Shown: one piece after another, positions 1-10,634 of the stretch
Numbering within the stretch: position 1 is the first letter of the stretch
How the letters are laid out: every line of letters starts with the position of its first letter
Assembly (NCBI RefSeq): GCF_009905375.1
Contig: NW_027420757.1
Coordinates: 121,007-185,006, forward strand
DNA: 64,000 bases
DNA from: Apium graveolens
Lineage: Eukaryota > Streptophyta > Magnoliopsida > Apiales > Apiaceae
Direction of reading: 5' to 3'
The notes under the pieces: model-generated
Seen by the model: the letters and a program-made list of their open reading frames with translations, nothing else
Databases searched by the model: none
Told to the model about the DNA's origin: nothing
Translations under genes and position numbers: made by a program

Positions 1-556
1 CATATTTCATCTTTACAATATACATGACATTCACTGGACCAAATAGATCAATATGTAGTAGGTGATAAGGCTCTTAAGGATCATATAAATTGTTCAAATT
101 TAAATAAGAGAGTTTCTTGTTCCCATCCCAGCTTTCTTCAATTGATGATCTGCTTAACAGACAGATTGCAAAACCATCAGAACTTGTTGAAAGCTTTCCT
201 TCATAAATGTTACCATACCTGTATCCCTTCAGAACAACTTTGCCTATAGATTTGCTTACAACTTCACAGTGTTCTTAAAAGAAATCCACATGATAACCTC
301 TGTCACAGATTTGACTAACACTCAGCAGATTGTGTTTAAGTCCTGAGACTAGAGCTACTTTTTTAATGATGACATTCCCAAGATTGATATTTCCATATCC
401 CAGAGTTTTTCCCATGTTGCCATCTCCATAAGAAAATCATGGGCCAACTTTCTCCACAAAGTCTGATAGCAGGGCTTTATTTCCAGTCATATGTCCTGAA
501 CATCCACTGTCCAGAACTATGATGTTTTTCATGTTGCCCTGCAATCACAAAGACCA
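1..556 (-). pseudogene. copia A protease, pre-integrase and integrase start
   Basis: Minus-strand translation gives the aspartic protease motif D-S-G (503-511) in the context VLDSGCSGHMTGN, then a pre-integrase region (GLKHNLLSVSQICDRGYHVDF), and at the edge HLLHIDLFGPVNV, the start of a copia integrase core. A stop follows KVGP near 440 and others lie near 95 and 280. The HHCC zinc-binding segment expected between the pre-integrase and integrase core is largely missing: about 60 bases after KLSYLNLNN the frame is already at EPYHLL. This indicates an internal deletion. Confidence 0.75.
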
Positions 557-1609
557 CTAATGATTAGTTTTAAGGACCCGAACTTGCTCGGATCCTTTGG
601 CGTTTTTAAGTTTGTTAACATTTGCAGCGGATTTAACATCAGAGTTTATGTTAACATTTTTCTTATCCGAATTGACAGTATCATATTTTGCATCAAAACT
701 TACACTAGAAGGAATAATGCTATCTTTCTTTAAATAAGGTTTTATTTGATAATAATCATAGTACAAACTATGATATTCCTTACAAGTATAAATGAAATGC
801 CATAAACTATCACAATGAAAACAAGGATTTTATGGCTTAAATTTAACAGACTGACTTTTAAGTCTTGACTTAGAAGGTAAGGAGTTTATATTTTTATTCT
901 TCCTGTAAAAAGAAGCCAGATGGTTAGAATTTCCACAGTTATAGCATTTCTTTCTTGGAGCATTAGGAACAGGCATATAATTATTGCTTTTATTCACACC
1001 TTCCTTTCTATTTCTATTTTTCAAAGGTGGCTTTACCTTGTTTATATTCTTAATCTCTTTCAGCTTATGCTTAAGCTGCTTCTTTGTCATTAAGCCTATG
1101 TTAACTTCAGCTGGTTTATCTTGTTTTAACTTATCAAAAGTTGACTCTGCCTTAACTTCCGTCTCAATATCTCTCATCTTTTCAGAATCAGACTTTATAG
1201 TTTTAGCTACAAACTTAACATGATTTACCTTTGGCTTATTAGTCTGTTTAACAATAATTGGCTTAATTTGTTCAGTTCCTGTTTCACTTTTATCATCTCC
1301 ATAACCTAAGCCCTCTTTCCAGTTTCTACTACTTAGTAAATTCTGTGTTGTTCTGCCAGAGTTAGTCCAAGTCCTGATAATCTCTCTTTCCTTTTCTAAC
1401 TCAGTTTTTAGAGATTGATTTAATTTTAACACTTCATCTCTAATATAAAAAGCATCATCTCTTTCTTTCTGAGTTTGATAGAACATAACTAACTCCTTTT
1501 CTAAATAGTCATTCCTTTTTTTAAAAGCCAGATTTTCAGAAGTTAACCTATCACATGTTAAAGTCTGATCTCTATAGCTAATGAATATGATTTTAAGATA
1601 AGATCTCAA
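557..1609 (-). pseudogene. copia A gag, C-terminal region with zinc knuckle
   Basis: Continues the gag of element A after a frameshift near 1610-1657. A charged, coiled-coil-like stretch is followed by a basic region and a retroviral-type knuckle at 905-946 (C-x2-C-x4-H-x4-Y) in which the last cysteine is replaced by tyrosine. A stop at 830-832 separates it from a downstream stretch in another frame (557-766, DYYQIKPYLKK) that leads into the protease. The layout matches the long-gag copia type with several knuckles. Confidence 0.7.
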
Positions 1610-1656
1610 CTCATTAATATCATCGGTATGAAAAATATAAGTTGTTTGAGGTACCT

Positions 1657-2904
1657 TTAACTCAGCAGCATCAGAACTGCTAGCAGCATCAAGGCATAGT
1701 TCACCTCATTTTCAGAATCTGAAGTGTCTTTCCAGCTTTTCTTCTTTGTGACAAGTGCCTTGCCTTTGTCACCTTTTCCTTTCTTGTAGTCAGGAGATAT
1801 GTGGCATTTCTCACCACAATTGTAGCATTTGACATTTGAGTAATCTCCTCTGTCAGACTTTCCTCCTTTGCCTTTAGATTTTCTAAATCCCTTCTTATCA
1901 GAACTTCCACTTTTCTTGGAAAACTTCTTTCCCCTTCTGAATATCCTGTAGGTTATCTTTGTGATACCCTTCACCATAAGAGCACACAATCTCATCATCT
2001 CTTCATCAACATCCATTTCAGATAGAATTTCAGTTTCTGAATCCTCATCATTATCAGAACTCGATGACTCAGTATCAGACTTTGTGATGAGAGCCTTTTC
2101 TTTGCCTTTCGTTGAGACAACCACTTTGGGGGATTCCTCCTCAGCCTTAAGAGCAACTGTTCTTGACTTTCTCCCATGCCTCTTGCTTTTTTGATCCATC
2201 TCAAGTTCATGAGTTTTGAGCATACCATAAATTTCATCAAGAGTAGTTTCATCACGAGCATAGTTGTCTCTTATAGTAGTTGCCTTCAAATCCCAACTTT
2301 CAGGAAGAGCTAAATGGAATTTAAGATTACTATCTTCAAGATCATATTCCTTATCCACCAGTGACAGATTATTCAAGAGTTTGACAAATCTGTCATATAA
2401 ACCAATTAATGACTCATCAGGTTTTGAGTCAAAGTGCTCATACTTTTGAGTGATTTTAGTTCTCCTGTTCTTTTTTATTGCATCAGTTCCCTGGAATCTT
2501 GTCTCCAAGGCATCCCACACCTCCTTCGCAGTCTTGCAGTTAATTACCCTGTTTGACATTACATTCTCAATGGCACTATGCATCAAATGTCTTACCTTTG
2601 CATCCTTAGCAATAGATGAGATATCTTCAGCTGTATACTCACTTTTCTCCTTTGGTACAGTCTTTGCTGGGTGATCTGCAACTACAACAGAGAGCTTGGT
2701 TGGCTTATGTGGTCCTTCTTTAATTCTGTCAAGGTATTCTGGATCTGTAGCTTCCAGAAACATAGTCATCCTCACTTTCCATATGGGATACTCAGATTGT
2801 CTCAGTATGGGAACCCTAATATTCTCATATCAATTATGGATTTGAGTCTTTGGAGTTTCTTCAATTTTGGTGGGCTTTGTTGGAGTTTGTTCTTCTTCAG
2901 ACAT
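1657..2904 (-). pseudogene. copia A gag, N-terminal UBN2-type region
   Basis: The reading frame can be followed from ATG at 2904 (MSEEEQTP) with an in-frame TGA at 2830-2832 (a CGA to TGA change would explain it). The protein matches the UBN2-type gag of plant copia elements: FLEATDPEYLDRIKEGPHKP, then AKEVWDALETRFQGT, LVDKEYDLEDSNLKF and DEIYGMLKTHELEM. An acidic serine-rich stretch precedes a knuckle at 1786-1827 whose last cysteine is tyrosine (C-x2-C-x4-H-x4-Y). The frame ends at 1657 through a small deletion after NYALM. It is closely related to the gag of element D at 60862. Confidence 0.85.
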
Positions 2905-2944
2905 GATTATTTTGGATCTTTACTGTATTTGTGTTAACCGATAA

Positions 2945-2956
2945 GCTCTGATACCA
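2945..2956 (-). promoter_or_regulatory. primer binding site of copia A
   Basis: The minus strand reads TGGTATCAGAGC two bases after the LTR end, complementary to the 3' end of plant initiator tRNA-Met, the usual primer of plant copia reverse transcription. Confidence 0.9.
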
Positions 2957-2958
2957 CT

Positions 2959-3573
2959 TGTTAGGTCATACACACTGTAGAAGGGGGTTGAATACAGTGT
3001 ATAGTACAATCAAATCGAATTAAGAACACAAGTATGAAATACATAATAATCTTATTAATAAAACAGTATTACAATGGAACCGTTCTCTCTCAGTGATGAA
3101 CAAATATCACGAGAGCTTCTAGGGTTACAATGAATAATATTCTTGATTAAGATAGCACATATAGTGTAAAACCTATGATGTGTTTATATAGACACACAGT
3201 TACACGATAATCTTCTAATTGATATCGAATATAATTCTGTATCCTAAAATAGATCAACTAGTTATCTTTTCTTCCAAGTCTTCTATTCTTCATAGAATTC
3301 TTCTCCATGCATATCTCTTCTTGTTTTAGTCTTGATCTTCTTTCCTTTCAATCAACCGCCTTCCTTATCTGAAAGTCTTCTTAAATCCTGATATCATCTC
3401 CTGATAAATATCTTCTGATATCTTAAGTTTTGATAACTTAAATTCTGATATCTTAAGCTCTGACTTCAGTATAAGTACTGATTTCCAGTTAAGTCCTAAT
3501 TTGTCCAGTTAGTCAAGATCTGAAAACTAAACACAAATCACTATTAGACATGACATCACAAATATATCTAACA
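2959..3573 (-). repeat. 5' LTR of copia A (615 bp)
   Basis: On the minus strand the LTR begins TGTTAG and ends CTAACA, a perfect 6-bp terminal inversion. It has a TATA box (3183-3190, minus) and ends shortly after the CAACCCCCTTCTACAG stretch. It is alignable with the LTR of element D (60075-60708): both share the AGGACTTAACTGGAAATCAG-like segment and the TTATTCATTGTAACCCTAG stretch, so A and D belong to one family. Confidence 0.88.
3183..3190 (-). promoter_or_regulatory. TATA box in copia A LTR
   Basis: Minus strand TATATAAA within CTATATAAACACATC, about 230 bases before the LTR end, a position typical of the U3/R border. Confidence 0.6.
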
Positions 3574-5097
3574 GTATCCTTTTTCATCGGACAATGTAAC
3601 TCCAAAAGCAAATTTCTGATCCAACAAGTTTCTGCAACCACATTTGCAACCCCCCTATATTCTGCCTCTGCACTTGAACGAGAGAGGGCAGGTTGCCTTT
3701 TCGAGGACCAATAAATTATATTTTCCCCAATAAAAACACAATAACCCGAGGTAGAGCATCGGTTGATCGGTATAAGAAATTAATCCCGTAATAGAAGAGG
3801 GATACAAGTGCATACCAAGTTCAAGAGTTCCTTGCAGGTAGCGTAATATACGCTTTAAGGCGTCCATATGATATTCTCGAGGGTCATGCATGTATAAACA
3901 AATTTGTTGCAAGGCATAAGAGATATCAGGTCTCGTAAAAGTTAGATATTGAAGAGCTCCTGCAAGACTTCGATAATGAGAACTATCATTGATACGAGGA
4001 CCATCAGTTGAACTTAATTTTGTCTTTGTATCATCTGGGGTAGGTGTTGGTTTGTACAAGGACATGCCTACTCGCTCTATGATTTCCTCGGCGTACCTTT
4101 TCTAAGAGAAAAATAAACCACCGGCATGGCGACTAACAGCTATACCAAGGAAATAACTCAATGGACCTAAGTCAGTCATTGCAAACTCAGAGCTTAGATG
4201 AGATATTATTAATTTTCTAAGAGAATCTAAAAAGGCTGCTAGAATAATATCATCAACATATAATAATATGTATGCCATGTCAGAACCATGTCGATAGATA
4301 AACAAAGAAAGATCAGATTTATTATGCGTAAAACCAATGGTGGAAACATAAGAAGCAAACCATTTATACCATGTCCGAAGGGATTGTTTAAGATCATATA
4401 TGGACTTTTTGAGTTTGCAAACATAGTCTGGATGAAAAGGGTCCTTGAATCCTGAGCGTTGATACATATATACTGTCTCTTCAAGATTCACGTGCAGAAA
4501 AGCTTTTTTAATGTCCAACTTATGGATGGGCCATGATTTTGACAAGGAAAGACTAAGAACTGTCCGAATAGTAGCCGGCTTCACTACCGGACTAAAAGTG
4601 TCATCACAATCCACACCTATTTGTTGAGACCTACCATTTACAACAAGCCGAGCTTTGTGTCTTTCAAAATCATCGTTAGCTTTATGTTTATGCCTAAAAA
4701 CCCACATAGATCAAACAATACTAACCCTAAGTGGACGGGGAACTAACTCCCACGTCCCATTTTTAATAAGAGCATTAAATTTGTCAGTCATGGCCAAATT
4801 CCAGTTAGGGTCTTTAGTGGCTGCCAAAGATGATTTTGGTAATGGAGAAATTTTGGTGGCGGTATTCATGGTTAAGGAAAAATTTTGTTTGCGCTTATAA
4901 ATGCCATGCATGCTCCTGGTAGCCATGGACCGGGCTGGTGGCTGTGATTTGGTTTGAGACTCATCTGGTGGTGGAGAAGGCACACTAAAATTGTCAATCA
5001 GGCTTCGGGTGTCAACAGGGAGAGGAAGAGTGGATTGAGGCATTTCGGGTCGGGCTTGTTGTTGCTGGTTTACTTTACGTCTTGTGTAAACTAGCAC
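3574..5097 (-). pseudogene. copia B reverse transcriptase and RNase H
   Basis: From 5097 the frame carries a low-complexity linker, then the RT start (KNGTWELVPRP), a TGA at 4711-4713, and the RT core: HKARLVVNGRSQQ, DIKKAFLHVNLEETVYM and the catalytic YVDD at 4249-4260. An in-frame TAG lies at 4102-4104 after GGLFFS, then DPREYHMDALKRILRYL. Shortly after GLISYTD a deletion with a frame change removes the segment expected to hold the next catalytic RNase H residues. The residual frame ends in RNLLLELHCP next to element A. The two stops fit C-to-T decay (CGA, CAG). Confidence 0.85.
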
Positions 5098-5226
5098 GGG
5101 TGCAGTAACTTTGCGTTGGGGATGTATAGGTAGCGTGAGAGGAAGCGTAGAAGCAGGAATAGTAGGTATTTGGGCCTGATTTGGTGGGGATGTTGGTTGT
5201 ATAGGTGCTGACTGGACAAGAGCACT

Positions 5227-6270
5227 CTAAAGATAATATTTGAGGTACGGAGATATGCCATCATCAGGAAACCCATAAGTAGACGTAGAAGGATTGTGTA
5301 TTTTTGAGAAAGGAAAGCTGGACTCATCAAAAGTAACATGGCGAGACATAATTACTTTATTTCTTGGTAAGTCTAGGCATTTGTAACCTTGGTGGTTTGA
5401 TGGAAAATCGAGAAATGCACAAGGAACCGACCTAGGTTGTAGTTTATGAATGGAGGTAGACGGTAAGTGTACATAATAGAGGCATCCAAAAACTCGTAGA
5501 TGAGAATATGGATGTTCTTGTTGGTATAAGATTTCAGTAGGGGAGGAGAATGAGATGACTTTGCTTGGAAGCATATTGTTAAGATATGTTGCCATGTGAA
5601 GAGCATGATGCCAGTAGGATGGAGGAATGGATGCGTGGAGCAGAAGAGTGCGGGTCATGTTATTAATTGATCAAATTTTACGCTCAGCCTTGCCATTGTG
5701 AGAAGAAGTATGTGGACAAGAGAATCTGAAATTTATACCACTGAGTTCACATAATTTTTTAAATGAAGAGTTGTCATATTCACGCCCATTATCACATTGA
5801 ATATTTTTTATTTCTTTCTCAAATTGAGTACGAATAAAATTGCAAAATCTGACAAATGCAGAGTAAACCTCAGATTTTCTTTTTAGAGGTTAAGTCCACA
5901 AAAAATTGGTACAATCATCCAAAAATTACACATAATAACGATGCCCAAGTGAACTCAAAACAGGAGAAGTCCAAAGATCAGTATGGATGATATCAAAAGC
6001 TGAAGATGTTATATTAATAGAAGAATAAAATGGTAGTTTAACATGTTTCCCAAGATGATAACCATGACATACTGAAGAATGACGAGTTCTGTTACAAAAA
6101 ATCATATTTTTATTTCTAAGAGAATCTAAAACTGGAGCTCCTGGATGACCTAGACGATCATGCCAAGTAGAAGAGGAAATGGTGACAAAAGATGTTGGAT
6201 TTGTAAATGTAGTAGAGGCGACTGTGATAGGATAAAGGTCACCATAGCTATTGCACCTCGTAAGATGCAT
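5227..6270 (-). pseudogene. copia B integrase
   Basis: 6270-5926 encodes the pre-integrase region (STWHDRLGHPGAPVLDSLRN) and the integrase start, including DIIHTDLWTSPV with the first catalytic aspartate. The stretch 5925-5659 (VDDCTNFLWT, EIKNIQCDNGREY in other frames, and CPHTSSHNGKAERKI) is broken by stops. 5658-5227 holds the integrase C-terminal part (HLRVFGCLYYVHL, FDESSFPF). The parts are recognisable in order but not in one frame. Confidence 0.8.
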
Positions 6271-6276
6271 CCCCGT

Positions 6277-7729
6277 CTAAAGGTCCTTCACAGAAAACCC
6301 AAAAGGATCAAATTCAACAGACACAAAATTATCCATAGTAAACTGGCGGACAAATATAAGATTTTTAATTAACTTAGGAGCATGCAAAATGTTTGTGAGA
6401 GTAAGCGGAGGGTGTGGTGGGGATAGGTGGGACTGACCATAACCAGAAATAGGAATCATATGACCATTATCGACAACAATATTTTTGTTTATTCTCAAAT
6501 TAAAATAGGACGAAAGAGTACCTTCGTTGCATGTCATGTGCGAAGTAGCACCAGTGTCCATATACCAGTTATTGTCCGGGGGATTAAGTGTCACGATGTG
6601 TAGAGCAGCATCAATATCTGTTGGAGCATAAACAGAAGATGTTGCGACATTCATAGCTTGTTGTGGCCGAGATCCTAACAATCCTAGTACAGTAGAAGAT
6701 GGACGTATAGGGCCCTGTTGTCTAGTCCATGGTTTGCTAGGATAGGGACATGGTGGTGTTGCCCATGGCTGTTGTGGCCAGGCCCAAGGTGAATGAGACC
6801 AAGGCCGCTGAAAAGGTTGTTGTCGCTGTTGATTTTGCCAAGGTTGCTGAAAAGGTTGTTGCCGCTGTTGATTTTGCTGTTGGTGGTAATTACCCCAACG
6901 GTCACCACGACCTTTCCCATGTCCATTGTTGCCTCTTGCGCGACCACCACGACCACGTTGTGTGTTGTTCCTACCTCTAGTATATGAATTTTGACCATCA
7001 GAATGTTGATAAGAAAGTGGGTAGTTATGACGAGGAGATTTAGCAGATGACATAAGAGCAGTTTCAGAGACATTAGTTACTGTGGTTTGTTGAGCTTGTC
7101 GAGTTTCTTCAAAGGTGAGCATGGACCTTGCCCTGTAAAAATTGGGAAGAGGATCACTTTGTTGAATAATGGTGGCTATACCACTGTAGTTTTTGTTGAG
7201 ATCTGCGACTAAATGAAGAACAAGCCTATCGTTTGACACTGGAGATCCGACATTAGCCAATTGATCTGCAAGTACTTTTAGTTTTTGACAATATGCAGAA
7301 CAATTTGGAAAATCTTGAAGAAAAGTAGAAGATAATTGATTTTCTAGATAGATAGCACAAAAATTTATGTTATCCTAGAACACATCACGGAGACGATCCC
7401 ATGCTTGCTGGGCGGTAGAGCCAGGTTCAAGAATTGTGTAAAGAAGATCAGTAAATATGGTTCCATATATCCACTGGAGTACAATAGCCTCCAGACGATG
7501 CCATAAATCTTTATTAGTTTCTACTTTTGACGAAGCTTCCTTTTCTTTCTCCGTCGCAGATGGTGGTATGATGTGATCAAGTACTTGATAAGAACGTGCA
7601 GTTATTTTAAAAAGTTCGGTCCAAGAAGAATACTACACATTTTCCATATCCAAGGTTACTGGAATAAAGTTCTTGATATTAGAGATAGAGAGCAGGATGA
7701 AAAGGAGATATTTTGGTTGAATCTGCCAT
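6277..7729 (-). pseudogene. copia B gag and protease
   Basis: The gag can be followed from ATG at 7729 (MADSTKISPFHP). Frames from 7680 to 7261 are broken by small indels and a stop near 7376, but WDRLRDVF, NQLSSTFLQDFPNCSAYCQ and LKVLADQL are clear. From 7260 the frame is open: a gag C-terminus, an RGRGG-rich stretch replacing a zinc knuckle, a Gln/Pro-rich linker with two copies of QQRQQPFQ, and the protease motif D-T-G at 6550-6558 (WYMDTGATSHMT). A TGA near 6277 separates it from the integrase part. Confidence 0.82.
6800..6885 (-). repeat. short tandem duplication in copia B gag linker
   Basis: The coding strand repeats a roughly 45-base unit encoding QNQQRQQPFQ(Q/R)PW, visible on the plus strand as two AAAAGGTTGTTG(T/C)CGCTG stretches. 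The expansion stays in frame. Confidence 0.65.
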
Positions 7730-7842
7730 TAGAGAAGTAGAGGATTGTATATAAGATTTTGAAGAAAAAGGACGACATCTGGTAAGGTTTGAGAGAAAGA
7801 GAAAAAAAAATTGAGAGAGAATAACCTATGCTCTGATTACCA

Positions 7843-8141
7843 TGTCAAGGAACAAGTTACTCTAAAATCTCAAGGTGTTAGAAGATGGCCATTTCCAGGA
7901 TCTTATATTATTCTAACACTCTCACTCACTCGAAATCCCATTTATGGGTCGAAGAATGGATCACGGGCACCCATCTTTGGGGCATAAATCTAGTGCCCCA
8001 GATAAGTTGTTATTGAAATTTTAGAATTAAACGCCTGCAAATACATATATATATATATATATTTGATGTTGTTAAAAATTAAAATAAAAAGAATGATATA
8101 GGGAGTCTATGATGTAGTGAGGAGTCTATGATGTAGTGACA
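7843..8141 (-). repeat. 5' LTR of copia B (outer edge uncertain)
   Basis: The inner edge is firm: minus strand ...CCTTGACA followed directly by the PBS-like TGGTAATCAGAGC. For the outer edge, TGTCA at 8141 forms a 5-bp inversion with the terminal TGACA, giving 299 bp. The alternative TGTTAGAATAATATAAG at 7918 would give an LTR of only 76 bp. The matching 3' LTR and target duplication are outside the window, so the choice is unresolved. A 19-base tandem duplication (GGAGTCTATGATGTAGTGA) lies at 8102-8140. Confidence 0.5.
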
Positions 8142-8751
8142 GAATGAGAGTGTTAGCAAAGGAAAATATTCTTAACTTTTGTCAGCAATAACTACAACTA
8201 TGTGTCCTTCAAGTAAGGTTAAACAACACTTATGGTGTCCTTCCAGTAAGCCTAAGTTGGGAATGACTACTTCATCACTAAAAATAAATCAAGCAAGTAG
8301 CCATGCATGATTCGTAGTAATCAAATGTTACACCAATGTATATTTACATGTATATTTATATTTATTGATTGAGAAAGTTTTATATATTGATCTGCAAACT
8401 TAAGTAGTGCAATGTTTCACACTATTTGTTGCATCATAATTTCATAATTTGTTAAATTTTAGTTTTTACCATTTTTTAGAATTTATGTGGTCTCCTGTAA
8501 ATATAATAACTTTTAGGATTAGATTTAACTCTTTTCATCAACAATATAATCATGCGCATTAAGACATTACAGTATAACCATAGCTTAGAAAGGTTATATA
8601 TGTCATTTGAAATTGTTAACTATTAAAGTTAACCATGATTAATTAAAAAATAAAAAAACACTGGTATATAGGATATATCTCTAAATATAATTAGAAATAG
8701 GACATATATATAAATCAACTTTTAAAATGGGATATATTAGTAAAAAAACCC
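8142..8751. other. AT-rich stretch without recognised genes
   Basis: No open frame with recognisable similarity, only AT-rich non-coding sequence. Nothing further can be supported. Confidence 0.5.
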
Positions 8752-8885
8752 AAAAAAAATCACTAGAGGCTTTTAGTTTAAATCAGAAAAATATAAAAGT
8801 TGGCTTGGGTCAAAAACCGACCTGACCCACCCGTTTTTTAGTCCGAACAAACTTACCTATTCGAAAGTGAACTTTAAATGTATAG
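8752..8885. repeat. copy of the F-box gene 1 upstream flank
   Basis: This stretch (CACTAGAGGCTTTTAG, AAATATAAAAGTTGGCTTGG, GAACAAACTTACCTATTCG, ACTTTAAATGTATAG) matches 27185-27328, upstream of F-box gene 1, with scattered differences. It stops abruptly at the CACTA end fragment that starts at 8886. Confidence 0.75.
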
Positions 8886-9050
8886 TTTTTGTTGCTACAA
8901 GGTGCTATATTCGTTGCTAAATTGACCAATTGCAACGCACGCAGGTGCAACACCCAATTTTTGTATATTTGTTGCCATAGACTCTATTGTAACATATATA
9001 ACACATAAGCAATGTTATCTAGGCGTTGCTATAAGCAATATATAGTGTAG
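8886..9050. mobile_element. terminal fragment of a CACTA-2 copy
   Basis: Matches the last 165 or so bases of CACTA-2 (43502-43666), including the terminal inverted repeat ending GTAGTG (minus strand CACTACACTATATATTGC). It sits at exactly the same position in the MULE transposase gene as the full CACTA-2 in block 2. The rest of the element is missing here; its left side joins the F-box-flank repeat. Confidence 0.85.
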
Positions 9051-10634
9051 TGCTCCATCATGTGTTAAAGACCATTTACTTAAAGGTTTATCCTTAAACC
9101 ATTTCTCCGTCCTAGGTTCCTCAATCAACAAATATTCCCATATACAATCAAATTTCTTCTCTTGTACATGAGAAGCCAACTCAACTAACCTATTTTTCAA
9201 TCCCTTTCTCCTATGTGCACTAGCAAAATTTGTAGCCAAGTGTCTAAAGTAGAATCTATGATGGTCAAGGGGCTCGCACCATCCTTTCTGTGGCATAGCT
9301 TCCATACTCCCAGCATGTCTATCAGAGATGACACAAATCCCATGTCTCCTACCTTCCACAAACCTCCTCAATCTATCCATTAACCACTACCAACTAGACA
9401 CATTTTGGGATTCGACAATAGCAAATCCTAATGGAAGAATATGACTGAAGCCATTCACTACTACAACACTCAATAGTACATCGGGATATGGACCATAAAG
9501 TTGAGTCCCATCTATATGTATGAAAGGCATTAATGCTCAAATCTATTAATGCATGGTTTGAAAGCCCATAATAGTCTCTCGAATGTCACTTTTTGTTCCA
9601 AATATAGACATAAAATACTCATTAACTTCAAAACATTAGAAAAATATGAAAAAACATTTAGATAGAATACCTCTAAGCTTCCACGATCCTTCATCTTATA
9701 CTTCTTGAAAAGCCAATCAACCTTGGTTCCCACATTGAAACATTGCAACACTTCCATCAAAAAAGGGAGGTCTTCATATGATCCTTCCCAAAATCCATGT
9801 GCTTGATCCATTGCTAGCTTTTTGGCATATCTAATCTTCTCTCTTCCCGATTGGTAACCAAAAATACTTTTCACCGTCGCCATTAACGCATTTCCTTAAC
9901 CGTGGCATCGACTATGATTTGATTCTTAGATAGTTCAAGAATATCATGAGATGTTAAATTAGGGTGGTCTTTGATAATGATGGTGTGCAAACATGTATGT
10001 GGTCCTGAAATTTCTATAATTTGGAATTTCTCAAGTGATTTTCACAACCTAACATTTAAACTCCATTCACAACCACTATCCTTATTTTTACAAACCACAT
10101 TCCAATACACCTAACTTGATCTAATCACCTTAATCTCTTGGTGATTTCGGATATGAAAATCTCTAACCGTATGTATCAACACTTTTTTGAATCGAATATC
10201 ATCCCCTCCCTCAACTTCATCGGCTTCGATGTCTCCTCCCGTGTAATCAAAGCCGACTCAACAACATCATAAGCATCCAAACCTCTACTACTAACCGTAT
10301 CACCACCAATATACATACTACTAGTAGTTTGACAATCAATACCCCTACTACCACTCCTCTCAAACACTTTCGAACTGGTTTTCACAACTCTCGAACTTAT
10401 TTCAATCAATGGACAAGTTAAAAAATTTTGTGAATATATTTCAACAAAGAAATGAGGTTCATTCGGAACAATAATTCCAAATATCATCTCAACATCACCA
10501 TCATCATCAACTGGAATAATACCAAATTTCATATCGTTGAAATTTTTCCATCGATAACACAACTTAAAATCATACAAACTCCTATCAATTTTTAATTTCA
10601 AAAACAATACATCACACAAATTATTAGAATTCAT
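9051..10634 (-). pseudogene. MuDR-like (MULE) transposase, block 1 copy
   Basis: Minus-strand remnants in order: an N-terminal region from ATG at 10634 ending GMIFDSKKC at a frameshift (10176); a zinc/WRKY-like N-terminal segment in broken frames (VVCKNKDSGCEWSLNV, GPHTCLHT); 9883-9660 (MATVKSIFGYQSGREKIRYAKKLA, here cited only in part as SIFGYQSGREKIRYAKK); and the catalytic core, with KVTFERLLWAFKPC, a decayed first Asp region, and ICVISDRHAG (second Asp) followed by HHRFYFRHLATNF. A probable intron lies near 9600-9670. The frame then reads into the CACTA terminus and stops at 9015. Several frameshifts and stops make it inactive. Confidence 0.85.

Larger units (their letters stand above)
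1..3573 (-). mobile_element. Ty1/copia element A, 5' part, nested in element B
   Basis: Reading leftward on the minus strand: a 5' LTR (2959-3573), a PBS, a long gag with zinc knuckles, a protease DSG motif and the start of an integrase, which runs off the left edge of the window. Flanking sequence at 3574 onward is RNase H coding sequence of another copia element, so A is nested in B. The probable 5-bp target duplication is GTATC at 3574-3578; its partner would lie left of the window. The coding region has several stops and frameshifts, so A is not autonomous as it stands. Confidence 0.85.
3574..8141 (-). mobile_element. Ty1/copia element B, outer host of element A
   Basis: Minus-strand copia element read from right to left: 5' LTR, PBS-like TGGTAATCAGAGC (7830-7842), gag without a zinc knuckle, protease, integrase, RT and part of RNase H. 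At 3574 the RNase H frame (VANVVAETCW) stops at the LTR of element A; the remainder and the 3' LTR should lie left of the window. Multiple stops and deletions make it defective. Confidence 0.85.

Noticed and set aside
8040..8062. (AT)n microsatellite in the copia B LTR region
   Set aside because: Ordinary simple repeat without further meaning; similar runs are frequent here.
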